A stretch of DNA of 33,038 bases from Limnobacter sp. CACIAM 66H1 (GCF_001601825.1 NZ_LUJK01000038.1:1-33038); one strand, 5' to 3'. Numbered from the stretch's first letter, positions 1-8,891 are shown. Translations and numbers: made by a program. Notes: generated by a model not told the origin, from the letters alone.

Positions 1-891
1 TATCCCCTGTGTGCCTTGTGGGGTACCGGCGAACCAATCGCAGTGCAAGTGGTTCAAGACATTCGGCTACCCCGCACGCTCGGTGCCATTTTAGTGGGCG
101 CTGCATTGGCGGCAGCAGGTACGGCCTATCAGCTGCTGTTTCGAAACCCGCTGGTGTCGCCCGATATTTTGGGTGTGTCCTCGGGCGCTGGGCTGGGTGC
201 CGTGTTGGGTTTGTTTCTGGGCCTGCCCAGCCTGGGTGTGCAAAGCCTCGCATTTGCGGGTGGCATTGCCGCAGTGGCCTTGGTGATTGCACTGGGCAAA
301 GCGATTCAACACGCTGACAGAACCCTGGTACTGGTGTTGACTGGTGTGGTGCTGGGTGCACTGGCTGGGGCAATCACTTCATTACTGAAAATTCTCGCCG
401 ACCCTTACGATCAATTGCCAGCCATTACCTTCTGGTTGCTGGGCAGCTTAAGCGGCATGCACATGGCGCAAGTTGGGGTGGTAGCGCCGGTGGTGCTGGT
501 GGCCTGCTCGGTGCTGTATTTGCTGCGCTGGCGTCTGAATGTGCTGAGCCTGCCCGAAGCTGAGGCGAACGCCTTGGGAGTGCCTGTCAAACCCCTTCGA
601 ATTGCCGTGATTGCGCTTGCCACCATCATGACCAGCGCCGTAGTTGCCGTGGCTGGCGTCATCGGCTGGATCGGTTTGTTGATTCCCCACGCAGCACGCC
701 TGCTGGTGGGTCCAAGCCTTGCTCGTCTGTTGCCCATGTCCATCGTTATGGGTGCGTTGTTTTTGTTGTTGGTGGACACGGCCTCGCGCAGCGCAGGCGA
801 TCTTGAAATACCGTTGGGTATTCTCACTGCCCTGGTAGGTGCGCCTTTCTTTTTAGGGTTGCTGCTGCGGCGCGCGGGAGCCAGTTCATGA
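1..891 (+). CDS. FecCD/BtuC-type ABC transporter permease (5' partial)
   Basis: Membrane permease of an iron-siderophore, heme or cobalamin importer, which forms the inner-membrane channel fed by a periplasmic binding protein. The reading frame is open to the left edge, so the start lies outside the window; about 296 residues are present against roughly 330 for the family. The protein is almost wholly hydrophobic, with repeated Gly/Ala/Leu-rich membrane helices. Family-typical stretches are the RLPRTLGAILVGAALAAAGT region near the start of the visible part, the NPLVSPDILGVSSGAGLGA segment, and VAGVIGWIGLLIPHAARLL, which includes the loop that couples to the ATPase. The stop overlaps the next gene's start by four bases (ATGA), so the two are translationally coupled. 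The substrate cannot be read from the permease; iron chelate or B12 are the usual options. Confidence 0.93.
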   Translation, partial: YPLCALWGTGEPIAVQVVQDIRLPRTLGAILVGAALAAAGTAYQLLFRNPLVSPDILGVSSGAGLGAVLGLFLGLPSLGVQSLAFAGGIAAVALVIALGKAIQHADRTLVLVLTGVVLGALAGAITSLLKILADPYDQLPAITFWLLGSLSGMHMAQVGVVAPVVLVACSVLYLLRWRLNVLSLPEAEANALGVPVKPLRIAVIALATIMTSAVVAVAGVIGWIGLLIPHAARLLVGPSLARLLPMSIVMGALFLLLVDTASRSAGDLEIPLGILTALVGAPFFLGLLLRRAGASS

Positions 892-1658
892 GCCTGAAAA
901 CCGAAAACCTGTCAGTAGGCCACGGGGGCTGTGCGGTGGTTGAGCACATTGACCTGGAGTTGAAACAAGGTGAAATACTTTGCCTGCTAGGCCCCAACGG
1001 AAGCGGCAAAAGCACACTGATCAAAACGCTGCTGAACCTGATCCCACCTTGCGCAGGGCGGGTGCTGGTCAACAACACCCCGCTGCAACCACTGACTACG
1101 CGGGAACTTGCGCAACATTTGGCGTATGTACCCCAAAGCCATGCCAACAATCTCGGGTTTTCTGTGTGGGATACCGTGTTGATGGGTCGAACCACGCACT
1201 GGGGTTTGTTCGGTGGCCCCACACAGGCCGACCACCAAGCGGTGCACCATGCACTGGAACAATTGGGCATCAGTGAATTGAAACAACGAGATTTCAATCT
1301 GCTTTCCGGCGGGCAACAACAACTGGTGCTGATAGCGCGTGCATTGTGCCAGGGTGCACAAACACTGGTTCTCGATGAACCCACCGCCAATCTCGACTTT
1401 GCCAATGCTGCCAGGGTGATGCGCACGCTGGCATCGCTTGCAGCCGCCGGAAAAAGTGTGGTGCTGAGCACGCACAACCCGCAAGATGCCTTGGGAGTCA
1501 ATGCGACTGCTTGCTTGCTGAAAGGGCGTACCGTGCTTGCGCTTGGCCCCGCCCATCAGGTAATCACCTCGGAGACCTTGAGCGCGCTATACGGTCTTCC
1601 AGTCACAGTCAGCAAAACTGAATCGGGCCATACCGCGGTCGTGTCCGGTCATCATTAA
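888..1658 (+). CDS. FecE/BtuD-type ABC transporter ATP-binding protein
   Basis: Cytoplasmic ATPase that powers the permease encoded just upstream. The 256-residue length is normal for the family. Walker A is GPNGSGKST at residues 35-43, the Q-loop Gln is residue 83, the signature LSGGQQQ is at 139-145, Walker B LVLDEP at 160-165, the D-loop at 169-170 and the switch His at 196. The ATG lies inside the four-base overlap with the permease gene. The gene ends directly against the convergent cueR stop, with no spacer, so an intergenic terminator is absent here. Known family role: import of iron-siderophore, heme or vitamin B12. Which of these applies is not visible, because the binding-protein gene is outside the window. 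Confidence 0.95.
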   Translation: MSLKTENLSVGHGGCAVVEHIDLELKQGEILCLLGPNGSGKSTLIKTLLNLIPPCAGRVLVNNTPLQPLTTRELAQHLAYVPQSHANNLGFSVWDTVLMGRTTHWGLFGGPTQADHQAVHHALEQLGISELKQRDFNLLSGGQQQLVLIARALCQGAQTLVLDEPTANLDFANAARVMRTLASLAAAGKSVVLSTHNPQDALGVNATACLLKGRTVLALGPAHQVITSETLSALYGLPVTVSKTESGHTAVVSGHH

Positions 1659-2084
1659 TCAGTCCGCCGCCAGTCCCTCGAGTATCGGGCAGTCGGGTCG
1701 GGAATCACCTTTGCAACAGTGAACCAGGCGTTCCAGTTCGGCCTTCATTGCATTCAATTCGCGAATTTTCGCTTCCAGTGCATTCAAGTGTGATTGCGCA
1801 AGTTTTTTGACCTCCCTGCTTGGGCGCGTTTTGTCTTGCCACAGGCCAAGCAATTCCTCAATCTGCTTGATCGAAAAACCAAGGTCACGTGAGTGCCGGA
1901 TAAAGCGCAGCAAGTGCAAATCGCGGCTGTTGTACAAACGATAACCAGCCTCGGTGCGGTTGGCCTCGGGCAATAAACCCACCATTTCATAATGCCGAAT
2001 CATTTTTGCGGTGATCCCGGATTCCATGGCGGCTTCGCCAATCGTGAACCAATCTTTGCGTGTCCATTCTGCGTACATGTTCAC
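1659..2084 (-). CDS. cueR: CueR-type MerR copper-responsive regulator
   Basis: MerR-family activator of copper-efflux genes, 141 residues. The N-terminal winged helix begins at [20 protein letters not shown] and includes the family's EAGYRLY segment; a dimerisation coiled coil with [20 protein letters not shown] follows; the C-terminal metal loop reads [11 protein letters not shown]. Two cysteines about eight residues apart in that loop are the mark of Cu(I)/Ag(I)-sensing CueR proteins. The chosen GTG start overlaps the copA stop by four bases (GTGA), so translation is probably coupled to copA; an ATG two codons later (2078) is an alternative. Being downstream of copA, the regulator is likely autoregulated through the copA promoter. 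Probable operators lie at 4350-4370 and 4381-4401. Confidence 0.92.
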   Translation of the reverse strand: MNMYAEWTRKDWFTIGEAAMESGITAKMIRHYEMVGLLPEANRTEAGYRLYNSRDLHLLRFIRHSRDLGFSIKQIEELLGLWQDKTRPSREVKKLAQSHLNALEAKIRELNAMKAELERLVHCCKGDSRPDCPILEGLAAD

Positions 2085-4315
2085 AACTCCACTGTTTCAG
2101 GTTTCAATAGTTTGGGTTTCCAGCGAGTCAACAACAGAGCGTTACTGACCACACTGACTGAACTCAAAGCCATGGCTGCGCCTGCGACCACCGGGTTAAG
2201 CAGTCCCATCGCGGCCAAGGGTATTCCTACTGCGTTGTACACAAAAGCCCAAAACAGATTTTGTTTGATCTTGTTGTACGTGCGTCTCGAAATATCAATG
2301 GTTTGAGCCACCAAGGCAGGGTCGGGTCGCATCAGCGTGATGTCGGCTGCATGCATGGCCACCTCTGTGCCACTGGACATTGCAAAACTGACATCCGCAG
2401 CTGCGAGCGCAGGCGCATCGTTGATTCCATCGCCCACCATGGCCACCACCTGGCCCTGCTGGCGATAATGGGCCACTGCCTCGCTCTTGTTGTGCGGCAA
2501 TTGTTCAGCCTGCACCTCCGAAATACCCAGCGCCTGGGCAACGCGTTGGGCACTCGCCCTGGAGTCGCCTGTCAACAACACAGATTTCACCTGCAAATTG
2601 GTCAAATTTTGTACAGCTGCAAAAGCGCCTGCTTTCAAAGCATCACCAAAACCCAAGGCCCCCAGCAAGGACACTTCACCTTGCTGGTCTTCAGCAACCC
2701 AGGCATGGGTGGGTGCGTTGTCTGGCAAGGCTTGGTTCACCGCACTCAACGCCGATTCCGGCACGCCCAGTTCACGCATCCATCGCGCAGTACCTACATA
2801 CACACGTGTGCCATTCACCATGCCACTGACACCACGCCCGGGCTGGTCCTGCAATTGGCTTACCCCAGGCCATTGAACGCCCTGCCCTTGCGCATAAGCC
2901 AGCACTGCTGAGGCCAGCGGGTGAGCGCTGCCCGCTTCAACAGCTGCTGCCTTGGCAAGAAAGCTGTGCAGGCTATTGCTGTCAAACGGCACGGCTGCAC
3001 CCACAGATGGCTTGCCCTCAGTCAAGGTGCCGGTTTTATCAAACACAACCGTGTTGATGCGATGGGCAAGCTCCAGCGCCTGAGCATCTTTAATCAGAAT
3101 TCCATGGCGCGCCGCCACGCCCGTGCCTGCCATGATTGCAGTAGGTGTGGCCAAACCCAAGGCGCAAGGGCATGCAATCACCAACACAGCCACCGCATTC
3201 ACAATGGCCAACTCCAGGTTGCCACCGTCAGCCAAAAACACCCAATACACCAAAGTCAGCGCTGCAATCACCAAAACCACGGGTACAAACACGGCGCTCA
3301 CCTTGTCCACCAGCTTTTGAATGTCAGGTTTGGCTGCTTGCGCGTCTTCGACGAGGCGAATAATTTTGGCCAGCGTGGTTTCAGCACCCACAGCGCTCAC
3401 TTCAATCAACAAGCGCCCATCCAGGTTCACAGCACCGCCGGTCACCAGGCTACCCGGAGATTTCTCAACCGCCTGGCTTTCCCCGGTAATCAGGGCCTCA
3501 TCCACATGGCCTTCGCCTTCCAGCACACGGCCATCCAGCGGAATTCGCTCACCGGGCTTCACCACCACCTGCATGCCCACCGCCACACTGGCAATCGGCA
3601 ACACTTTTTCGTGCCCGTTCTGAATCACTGTGGCGGTGTCGGGCCGCAAGGCTTGCAACGCAGCAATCGCTGCAGTGGTTTGCCGTTTGGCGCGTGCCTC
3701 CAGCCACTTGCCCAACATCACCAAGGTGATCACTGCGGCAGACGCCTCGAAATACAAATGCGGGTTGCCCTCGCCCAACATGTAAGCCGACAAACCAAAT
3801 GCCGCAGAAGTACCAATGGCCACCAGAAGGTCCATGTTGCCCGTGCGGTTTTGAATTGCTTTCAATGCTCCCCGATAAAAACGGGCGCCCAACCAAAATT
3901 GCACAGGGCTGGCCAAAAGCAGTTGTATCCAGCCAGGCAACATGTAGTGCTTGCCAAACAGCATTCCTGCCATGGGCAACACCAAGGGCAAAGTGAGCAA
4001 TGCCCCCCACAACACCATTTGCCCTTCTGTATCCGCTTTTTGGGTGATTGCAGCGGGTTGCTGGCCACTCTGACCTGCTGGTAAATCGGTTTTAACGGGC
4101 TCTGCGTCATAGCCTGCCTTTTGAACGGCCTCGATCGCATTCTGCAACAGATCGGGTTTGGCCAGTTGCACGCGGGCCTTCTCGGTGGCCAGGTTCACCG
4201 TTGCGCTAATGACGCCAGGTGTAGCCAACAATGCTTTTTCGACAGCGCTGGAGCATGAGGCGCAGCTCATGCCGCCCACAGCAATGTCGATGGTATTGGA
4301 CGGGTTGGAATTCAT
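2081..4315 (-). CDS. copA: Copper-exporting P1B-type ATPase CopA
   Basis: Inner-membrane pump that exports Cu(I) from the cytoplasm using ATP. The 744-residue protein has one N-terminal heavy-metal-binding domain with GMSCASC at 15-21, then about eight membrane helices. The actuator motif TGES is at 278-281, the intramembrane metal site CPC at 382-384, and the phosphorylated Asp is in DKTGT at 426-430. The later GDGIND hinge motif and a C-terminal NAVGIPLAA helix region complete the enzyme. A single metal-binding domain is common in proteobacterial CopA. The gene is first in a copA-cueR operon and divergent from copZ. A MerR-type promoter with a 19-bp spacer lies 28-58 bases upstream of the ATG. 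Silver could also be a substrate. Confidence 0.96.
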   Translation of the reverse strand: MNSNPSNTIDIAVGGMSCASCSSAVEKALLATPGVISATVNLATEKARVQLAKPDLLQNAIEAVQKAGYDAEPVKTDLPAGQSGQQPAAITQKADTEGQMVLWGALLTLPLVLPMAGMLFGKHYMLPGWIQLLLASPVQFWLGARFYRGALKAIQNRTGNMDLLVAIGTSAAFGLSAYMLGEGNPHLYFEASAAVITLVMLGKWLEARAKRQTTAAIAALQALRPDTATVIQNGHEKVLPIASVAVGMQVVVKPGERIPLDGRVLEGEGHVDEALITGESQAVEKSPGSLVTGGAVNLDGRLLIEVSAVGAETTLAKIIRLVEDAQAAKPDIQKLVDKVSAVFVPVVLVIAALTLVYWVFLADGGNLELAIVNAVAVLVIACPCALGLATPTAIMAGTGVAARHGILIKDAQALELAHRINTVVFDKTGTLTEGKPSVGAAVPFDSNSLHSFLAKAAAVEAGSAHPLASAVLAYAQGQGVQWPGVSQLQDQPGRGVSGMVNGTRVYVGTARWMRELGVPESALSAVNQALPDNAPTHAWVAEDQQGEVSLLGALGFGDALKAGAFAAVQNLTNLQVKSVLLTGDSRASAQRVAQALGISEVQAEQLPHNKSEAVAHYRQQGQVVAMVGDGINDAPALAAADVSFAMSSGTEVAMHAADITLMRPDPALVAQTIDISRRTYNKIKQNLFWAFVYNAVGIPLAAMGLLNPVVAGAAMALSSVSVVSNALLLTRWKPKLLKPETVEL

Positions 4316-4342
4316 GCTTGCTCTCCATGGTGTGATGGAAGC

Positions 4343-4373
4343 ATTTTCAACCTTAACACCATGTCAAGGTCAA
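4343..4373 (-). promoter_or_regulatory. CueR-type promoter of copA-cueR
   Basis: Read on the minus strand there is a -35 TTGACC (4373-4368), a 19-bp spacer, and a -10 GAAAAT (4348-4343). The over-long 19-bp spacer is the hallmark of MerR-family promoters. Within it sits a 21-bp imperfect dyad at 4350-4370 with outer arms ACCTT and AAGGT, resembling known CueR operators. The copA ATG follows about 28 bases after the -10. Confidence 0.8.
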
Positions 4374-4377
4374 TGCA

Positions 4378-4408
4378 TTGACCTTACCATGATTGGAAGC
4401 TTCAGGAT
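4378..4408 (+). promoter_or_regulatory. CueR-type promoter reading toward copZ
   Basis: On the plus strand there is a -35 TTGACC (4378-4383), a 19-bp spacer, and a -10 CAGGAT (4403-4408). The dyad at 4381-4401 begins ACCTTACCA and ends TGGAAGCT, the ACCTTxCCA/TGGxAGGT pattern expected of CueR with one arm base changed. It mirrors the copA promoter; the two -35 boxes form a 16-bp palindrome at 4368-4383. The copZ ATG lies 108 bases after the -10. Confidence 0.72.
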
Positions 4409-4458
4409 ACCCATGTGTTCAATTCAATGGGAGAGTCTTCATGACACCGCCATGGCGA

Positions 4459-4486
4459 TTGCCCGGTAAAGTACATGCATTAGAAT
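4459..4486 (+). promoter_or_regulatory. Possible second, housekeeping-type promoter for copZ
   Basis: TTGCCC (4459-4464) and TAGAAT (4481-4486) are separated by 16 bases, a usable sigma-70 arrangement, about 30 bases before the copZ ATG. If real, it would give basal copZ expression independent of CueR. The match is moderate and rests on base pattern alone. Confidence 0.35.
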
Positions 4487-4515
4487 TGCGTTTAACCCCA
4501 ACTGGAGTGCAAAAC

Positions 4516-4716
4516 ATGATTACCTTGAGTGTAGAAAAAGTGAAATGCGGCGGATGTGCCGCCAATGTGAAGCAGGCTGTATTGGCCAAAGACCCACAGG
4601 CACAGGTGCAGGTCGATGTCGCCAATAAACAGGTAGAAATTGATTCTCGTCTGGACGGACACACCTTGGCCACGATTGTCAGCCAGGCCGGTTACCCGGC
4701 CACGCTGCAAGCCTGA
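4516..4716 (+). CDS. copZ: Copper chaperone CopZ-like heavy-metal-associated protein
   Basis: Small cytoplasmic metallochaperone of 66 residues, consisting of one ferredoxin-like heavy-metal-associated domain. The metal site is KCGGCAAN near residues 10-17: the CxxC pair is kept, but the usual Met two places before the first Cys is replaced (VKCGGC rather than MxCxxC). The C-terminal VSQAGYPATL matches the conserved Gly-Tyr-Pro region. A Shine-Dalgarno GGAG at 4504-4507 fixes the ATG at 4516 over the longer in-frame opening that starts at 4393. The gene is divergent from copA and shares its regulatory region. It likely carries Cu(I) to CopA or buffers it. Confidence 0.88.
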   Translation: MITLSVEKVKCGGCAANVKQAVLAKDPQAQVQVDVANKQVEIDSRLDGHTLATIVSQAGYPATLQA

Positions 4717-4725
4717 TTCAAAAGA

Positions 4726-5361
4726 TCAAGCGGCTTCGCAGTACGCCTGGCCCCAGTAGTTGTACGTGAACGCCCTGGGGCCGGGCACATACATGGTTTC
4801 AATGTCATCCACCAAAAACCCGCCTTCCCTGAGCAAAGCGGGAATGTCCCGGTTCAAGTGACAACCTCCCGCCAGTTTTCCCCACACGGGTTGCAAACGA
4901 TTCTGGGTGTTGCGCACTTTCTCATCCGGTGCCGCGCCATGCTCGCAAAACAGCAACTTACCGCCCGGCTTTAACACTCTGCGCATTTCCTTCAAGGCTT
5001 GCACGGGCTCTGGAATGGTACACAGGGTGTAGGTCATGACGATGGTGTCGATACTTGCATCGGGCAGTGGAATTTTCTCGGCGGGCAACCCCATAAGCTC
5101 TACGCTCAAGCCGGTTTGGTCGATGCGTTTTTTTGCCAGACGATGCATTTGCATGGCAGGGTCCAGACCAATGATTTTTTCAACTTTGCCAGCGTCATAG
5201 TGGCGCATGTTCAACCCGGTACCGATACCAATTTCAAGCACCAGCCCTGTGGCTTTGGGTACCACTTTCTGGCGTTGCCTGTTGATGGCTTTCATGCCGC
5301 AGGCGAAATCAAGCAAAGTAGGCAGTACGTGTCGGTCGTATAATTTGGCTAACAATCCCAA
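4726..5361 (-). CDS. Class I SAM-dependent methyltransferase
   Basis: Soluble S-adenosylmethionine-dependent methyltransferase of 211 residues. The SAM-binding motif I is VLEIGIGTGLN (about residues 41-51), followed by the motif II acidic residue in GLDPAMQM and the PDASIDTIVMTYTLCTIP stretch, characteristic of UbiE/Methyltransf_11-type folds. FCEHGAAPDEKVRNTQNRLQ matches a group of phospholipid- or quinone-methyltransferase-like proteins. The substrate cannot be read from the sequence. The start is a TTG preceded on its strand by AAAGGA at seven bases, and I see no better in-frame start. It converges with copZ (nine bases between stops) and diverges from the NSS symporter with only 36 bases between the start codons. 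Confidence 0.88.
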   Translation of the reverse strand: MGLLAKLYDRHVLPTLLDFACGMKAINRQRQKVVPKATGLVLEIGIGTGLNMRHYDAGKVEKIIGLDPAMQMHRLAKKRIDQTGLSVELMGLPAEKIPLPDASIDTIVMTYTLCTIPEPVQALKEMRRVLKPGGKLLFCEHGAAPDEKVRNTQNRLQPVWGKLAGGCHLNRDIPALLREGGFLVDDIETMYVPGPRAFTYNYWGQAYCEAA

Positions 5362-5397
5362 TTTTTTGTCCTTTTGTATTCAGGAAACGTCGCCACC

Positions 5398-6804
5398 ATG
5401 CAAAACAACCCAGACCAGTTCTCATCCAAGATCGGCTTTGTGCTGGCCGCAGCCGGTTCAGCCGTGGGCATTGGTAATTTGGTGGGCTTTCCTGTGGCCG
5501 CAGCCAAAAATGGTGGCGGTGCATTCCTGTTACTGTACATTTTTTTCGTCATCGCCATTTGCCTGCCGCTGATTCTCGCCGAGCTTAGTTTGGGCCGCGC
5601 CACCAACCAAAACCCTTTGGGAGCATTCAGGCAGGTTTCCAGAAACAACAAAGCCTGGGTGCTGGCTGGTGCTTTGTCATTGATCACACCATTCATGATT
5701 GCCGTGTTTTACAGCGTGCTCACGGTGTGGTTGCTGGGCTATTTCCTGCTGGTACTGATGGGTCAACTGGACCAATTGGCCACCCCTGTTTATTTTGGCG
5801 GCTTTATCACCAGCCCCTGGATATTTGCCTGCCTTGCGGCGGTCATTGGCATGGTCATTGTTGTGCTCAAAGGTGGGGTGCGCGATGGTATTGAAAAAGC
5901 GTCGCGTGTGCTCATGCCCATGCTATTCATCATGCTGATTGGCCTGGCGGTATTTGTACTCACCTTGCCCAACGCCACTGCCGGTTTGAAGTTTTATTTC
6001 ACACCGCAACTGGACCGCATTACATGGAGTGTGGTCAACGGTGCCTTGTCGCAAGCATTCTTTTCGCTGTCGCTGGGCATGGGTATTTTGATTACTTATG
6101 GTTCGTATTTGCGCAAACAAGACAATCTGGTGCAGTCAGCCAAAATGCTGGCCTGCACCGACACTGGCGTGGCACTGGTGGCCGGCTTGATGACCCTGCC
6201 CGCAATTTTCGCCATTTACCCCAACACCAACCCCAGCGAACTGAGCGATTCTTCGGTGGGCTTAATCTTCTCGTTTTTCCCGAACATTTTCATGGCCATG
6301 GTGCCGAAATTCGGATATGCCATGTCCAGCCTCATCGCAGCCACATTCTTCCTGTTGGCGTTCGTAGCCGCCATTACCTCGCTGGTGTCGATTATTGAGG
6401 TGCCAGTGGCGGCCCTGAAAGCCGAGGGCAAGAAAACCCGCAATACAGCGCTTGGGATTGTTATTGCGGCTGTATCGATAGGCGCCATGTTCAGCGCCTT
6501 GTCTTTTGGGCAAGTGAAATGGCTCAGCGATTTCGCTTTTTATTCCGGTGCCAACAAATCGCTTTTTGACGTGTTGGTTGACGTGTTTTACGACACCATT
6601 TTGCCATTCAACGGTTTGCTGATTTGCCTGCTGGTGGTGTGGCAATGGAAACGCCACAATATGACTGCTGAAATGCTGACCAGCAATCAACATGGTGCCA
6701 GCGGTTGGCTTGAGCGCTACACCCACTTTGCAATTGCATTCTGGATTCCGTTGATTCTGGCCACTGTGTTTGTTGTCACGGTGATCAACAAGTTTTTCAG
6801 TTGA
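5398..6804 (+). CDS. Sodium-dependent NSS-family transporter
   Basis: Integral inner-membrane Na+ symporter of the neurotransmitter:sodium symporter (LeuT-fold) family, importing an amino acid or related compound. The 468-residue protein opens with the diagnostic helix 1 SSKIGFVLAAAGSAVGIGN, whose unwound Gly-rich centre holds the sodium and substrate sites, followed by NLVGFPVAAAKNGGGAFLL. Eleven or so further hydrophobic segments are visible. The ATG at 5398 is preferred over an in-frame TTG at 5374; AGGAA lies about twelve bases before it. The start region overlaps the upstream region of the divergent methyltransferase. No accessory subunit is encoded nearby, and the substrate cannot be inferred. 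Confidence 0.93.
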   Translation: MQNNPDQFSSKIGFVLAAAGSAVGIGNLVGFPVAAAKNGGGAFLLLYIFFVIAICLPLILAELSLGRATNQNPLGAFRQVSRNNKAWVLAGALSLITPFMIAVFYSVLTVWLLGYFLLVLMGQLDQLATPVYFGGFITSPWIFACLAAVIGMVIVVLKGGVRDGIEKASRVLMPMLFIMLIGLAVFVLTLPNATAGLKFYFTPQLDRITWSVVNGALSQAFFSLSLGMGILITYGSYLRKQDNLVQSAKMLACTDTGVALVAGLMTLPAIFAIYPNTNPSELSDSSVGLIFSFFPNIFMAMVPKFGYAMSSLIAATFFLLAFVAAITSLVSIIEVPVAALKAEGKKTRNTALGIVIAAVSIGAMFSALSFGQVKWLSDFAFYSGANKSLFDVLVDVFYDTILPFNGLLICLLVVWQWKRHNMTAEMLTSNQHGASGWLERYTHFAIAFWIPLILATVFVVTVINKFFS

Positions 6805-6833
6805 TCGTCACCACCGGCGATCCACTGAATTAC

Positions 6834-6849
6834 TGGCACGCTTAATGCC
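6834..6849 (+). promoter_or_regulatory. Possible sigma-54 promoter upstream of the alkylsulfatase gene
   Basis: TGGCACG followed by CTTA and ATGCC keeps the essential -24 GG and -12 GC dinucleotides at the exact ten-base separation of sigma-54 promoters, about 48 bases before the ATG. It deviates from consensus TTGCW at two positions. The same bases also form a short inverted repeat (TGGCA/TGCCA), so it could instead be a regulator site. Confidence 0.4.
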
Positions 6850-6896
6850 ACTTTTGTGCTGTAATAAGGAAAATCAAAAAATATTCCGGAGACAGC

Positions 6897-8867
6897 ATGA
6901 AAACAAACCTGGTCTTGGCTGCCCTTGTGATGGGTACGTCTGCCTTGATGGCAGCCTGTTCAAAAACCCCAACCGCAGTCGATCCCAACAGTGCGGCAAG
7001 CCCTTTCACACAGGCTTTTCACGCTGAAGTGGCCAAAAACACCGACCTTGCAGACCCAGCCAACAACGCCGATGCGCGCAAAGGTTTAATCGCGAAGCCC
7101 ACAGGCAAAGTGCTCAACGATGCCGGCGAAGTCATTTGGGATTACGACGAATTCAATTTCATCGAAGGCAACGCCCCGAGCACCGTGAACCCCAGCCTGT
7201 GGCGGCAGGCCAGCCTGAACAATCAAATTGGCCTTTACAAGGTGGCTGACCGCATTTACCAGTTGCGCGGCTTTGACCTGTCGAACATGACCTTGATTGA
7301 AGGCGACACCGGCTGGATTGTGGTGGACGTTCTGACCAGCGAGGAAACAGCGCGCGCCGCCATGGCTTTTGCGCGCAAACACCTGGGCGACAAGCCAGTG
7401 ACCGCCATTGTATTTACCCACAGCCACGTGGATCATTTTGGGGGTGCACTGGGTGTGCTCAGTGCCGAGGACGTGGCTGCTCGCAATGTTCCTGTAGTTG
7501 CCCCCATCGGCTTTATGGAGGAAGCCACCAGCGAAAACCTGCTGGTGGGCATGGCCATGGCACGAAGGTCAATCTACATGTACGGAAAACGCCTCCCCCG
7601 CAGCCCGGAAGGTTTGATTGACAACGGCTTGGGCAAGGCCGTGGCCTACGGCAAGGTGGGCATACTACAGCCTACGCTGGTGGTGAAAGAGGCAAAAGAA
7701 ACCCACGTGCTCGACGGCCTTGAATTCATGTTCCGCAACGTCCCCGGCAGTGAAGCGCCCTCCGAGTTCGTGTTTTACCTTCCGAGCCTGAAAGCCTTTG
7801 GCAGTGCAGAACTGTTTGGCCACACCTTGCACAACCTGTACACCCCACGTGGCGCCAAAGTACGCGATGCATTGAAGTGGGCCAGTTACATGGATGAAGC
7901 CATTGCCTACGCAGGCGATGCCGAAGTGATGTTTCACCAGCACAACTGGCCTGTGTGGGGAGCCGACAATGTGCGCAGCTTCATGGAAAAACAACGCGAT
8001 GTGTACCGGTTCATTCATGACCAGACTGTGCGGCACATGAATGCGGGCTACACCTCCATGGAAATTGCAGAGAAGGTTCAAATGCCACCTGCGTTGAATA
8101 ACTTTCTGAGTGGGCGCGGCTACTACGGCACCGTGTCACACAATGTGAAAGCGGTGTACCAGTTTTACATGGGCTGGTTTGATGCAAACCCTGCCAACCT
8201 GAACCCCTTGCCCCCGGTTGAAGCGGCAAAGCGGTATGTGGATGTGGCAGGCGGCATGGAGGCCTTGCTGAACAAAGCAGAAGACGCCGTGAACAAAGGT
8301 GAATATCGCTGGGCTGCTGAATTGCTGAAACATGCAGTGTATGCCGATCCTGAAAATGCACGCGCCAAGGCCTTGCTGGCCACGAGTTTCGACCAGATGG
8401 GCTACATGGCAGAATCGGCGCCGTGGCGTAACTTTTACTTGACCGGTGCACTGGAGCTGCGCCAAGGGGGCTACGCCGAAGGGTTTCAACGCACAGCCTT
8501 TCTCGACATGCTGAAACACACCCCCACCGAGCGCTTTCTGGAAGCCATGGCCGCTGCGCTGAACAGCGACAAAGCGGAAGGGGAAGACATTCAAATCAAC
8601 CTGGTGTTTTCCGACACACGGGAAAGCTATGTGCTTCGAATCAACAACAGCGTATTACATCACCGTGCTGGCAAGCCGGAAGACAATTCAGTAGCAACAC
8701 TTACACTCAGCAAACCATTCTTTTTGAACATGATGACCGGTGAGGCGGGAGCGACTGATTTGCTGTTTTCGGATCAAACCAAAATTGATGGCAGCACCAT
8801 CAAACTGGGGCAATTTTTTGGAATGCTGGAGAAAGCAACGGGGAACTTCAACATTGTGACGCCTTAA
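6897..8867 (+). CDS. Lipoprotein alkylsulfatase, metallo-beta-lactamase fold (SdsA1/BDS1-like)
   Basis: Predicted linear alkylsulfatase hydrolysing alkyl sulfate esters (SDS-type) to the alcohol and sulfate, with two zinc ions. The first 21 residues form a lipoprotein signal peptide ending LMAAC, so the enzyme is probably anchored in the periplasm or outer membrane. The zinc motif THSHVDHFGG gives H175, H177, D179 and H180. A following dimerisation region holds DEAIAYAGDAEVMFHQHNWPVWG-type helices, and the C-terminal part resembles the SCP2-like hydrophobic pocket of SdsA1. The 656-residue length fits the family. CGGAG ahead of the ATG supports the start. A possible sigma-54 promoter is 48 bases upstream, and a stem-loop at 8892-8924 follows the stop. 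No regulator of the SdsB type adjoins. Confidence 0.92.
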   Translation: MKTNLVLAALVMGTSALMAACSKTPTAVDPNSAASPFTQAFHAEVAKNTDLADPANNADARKGLIAKPTGKVLNDAGEVIWDYDEFNFIEGNAPSTVNPSLWRQASLNNQIGLYKVADRIYQLRGFDLSNMTLIEGDTGWIVVDVLTSEETARAAMAFARKHLGDKPVTAIVFTHSHVDHFGGALGVLSAEDVAARNVPVVAPIGFMEEATSENLLVGMAMARRSIYMYGKRLPRSPEGLIDNGLGKAVAYGKVGILQPTLVVKEAKETHVLDGLEFMFRNVPGSEAPSEFVFYLPSLKAFGSAELFGHTLHNLYTPRGAKVRDALKWASYMDEAIAYAGDAEVMFHQHNWPVWGADNVRSFMEKQRDVYRFIHDQTVRHMNAGYTSMEIAEKVQMPPALNNFLSGRGYYGTVSHNVKAVYQFYMGWFDANPANLNPLPPVEAAKRYVDVAGGMEALLNKAEDAVNKGEYRWAAELLKHAVYADPENARAKALLATSFDQMGYMAESAPWRNFYLTGALELRQGGYAEGFQRTAFLDMLKHTPTERFLEAMAAALNSDKAEGEDIQINLVFSDTRESYVLRINNSVLHHRAGKPEDNSVATLTLSKPFFLNMMTGEAGATDLLFSDQTKIDGSTIKLGQFFGMLEKATGNFNIVTP

Positions 8868-8891
8868 CCAACCCATGGCATGTCAGTAATA

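Noticed and set aside
2921-4084. Long plus-strand open frame of 387 codons
   Set aside because: It is antisense to copA, has no ribosome site, and its composition is typical of an antisense shadow.
4393-4716. Longer version of copZ starting at 4393
   Set aside because: The extra N-terminus lies over the promoter region and the true ATG at 4516 has a good ribosome site.
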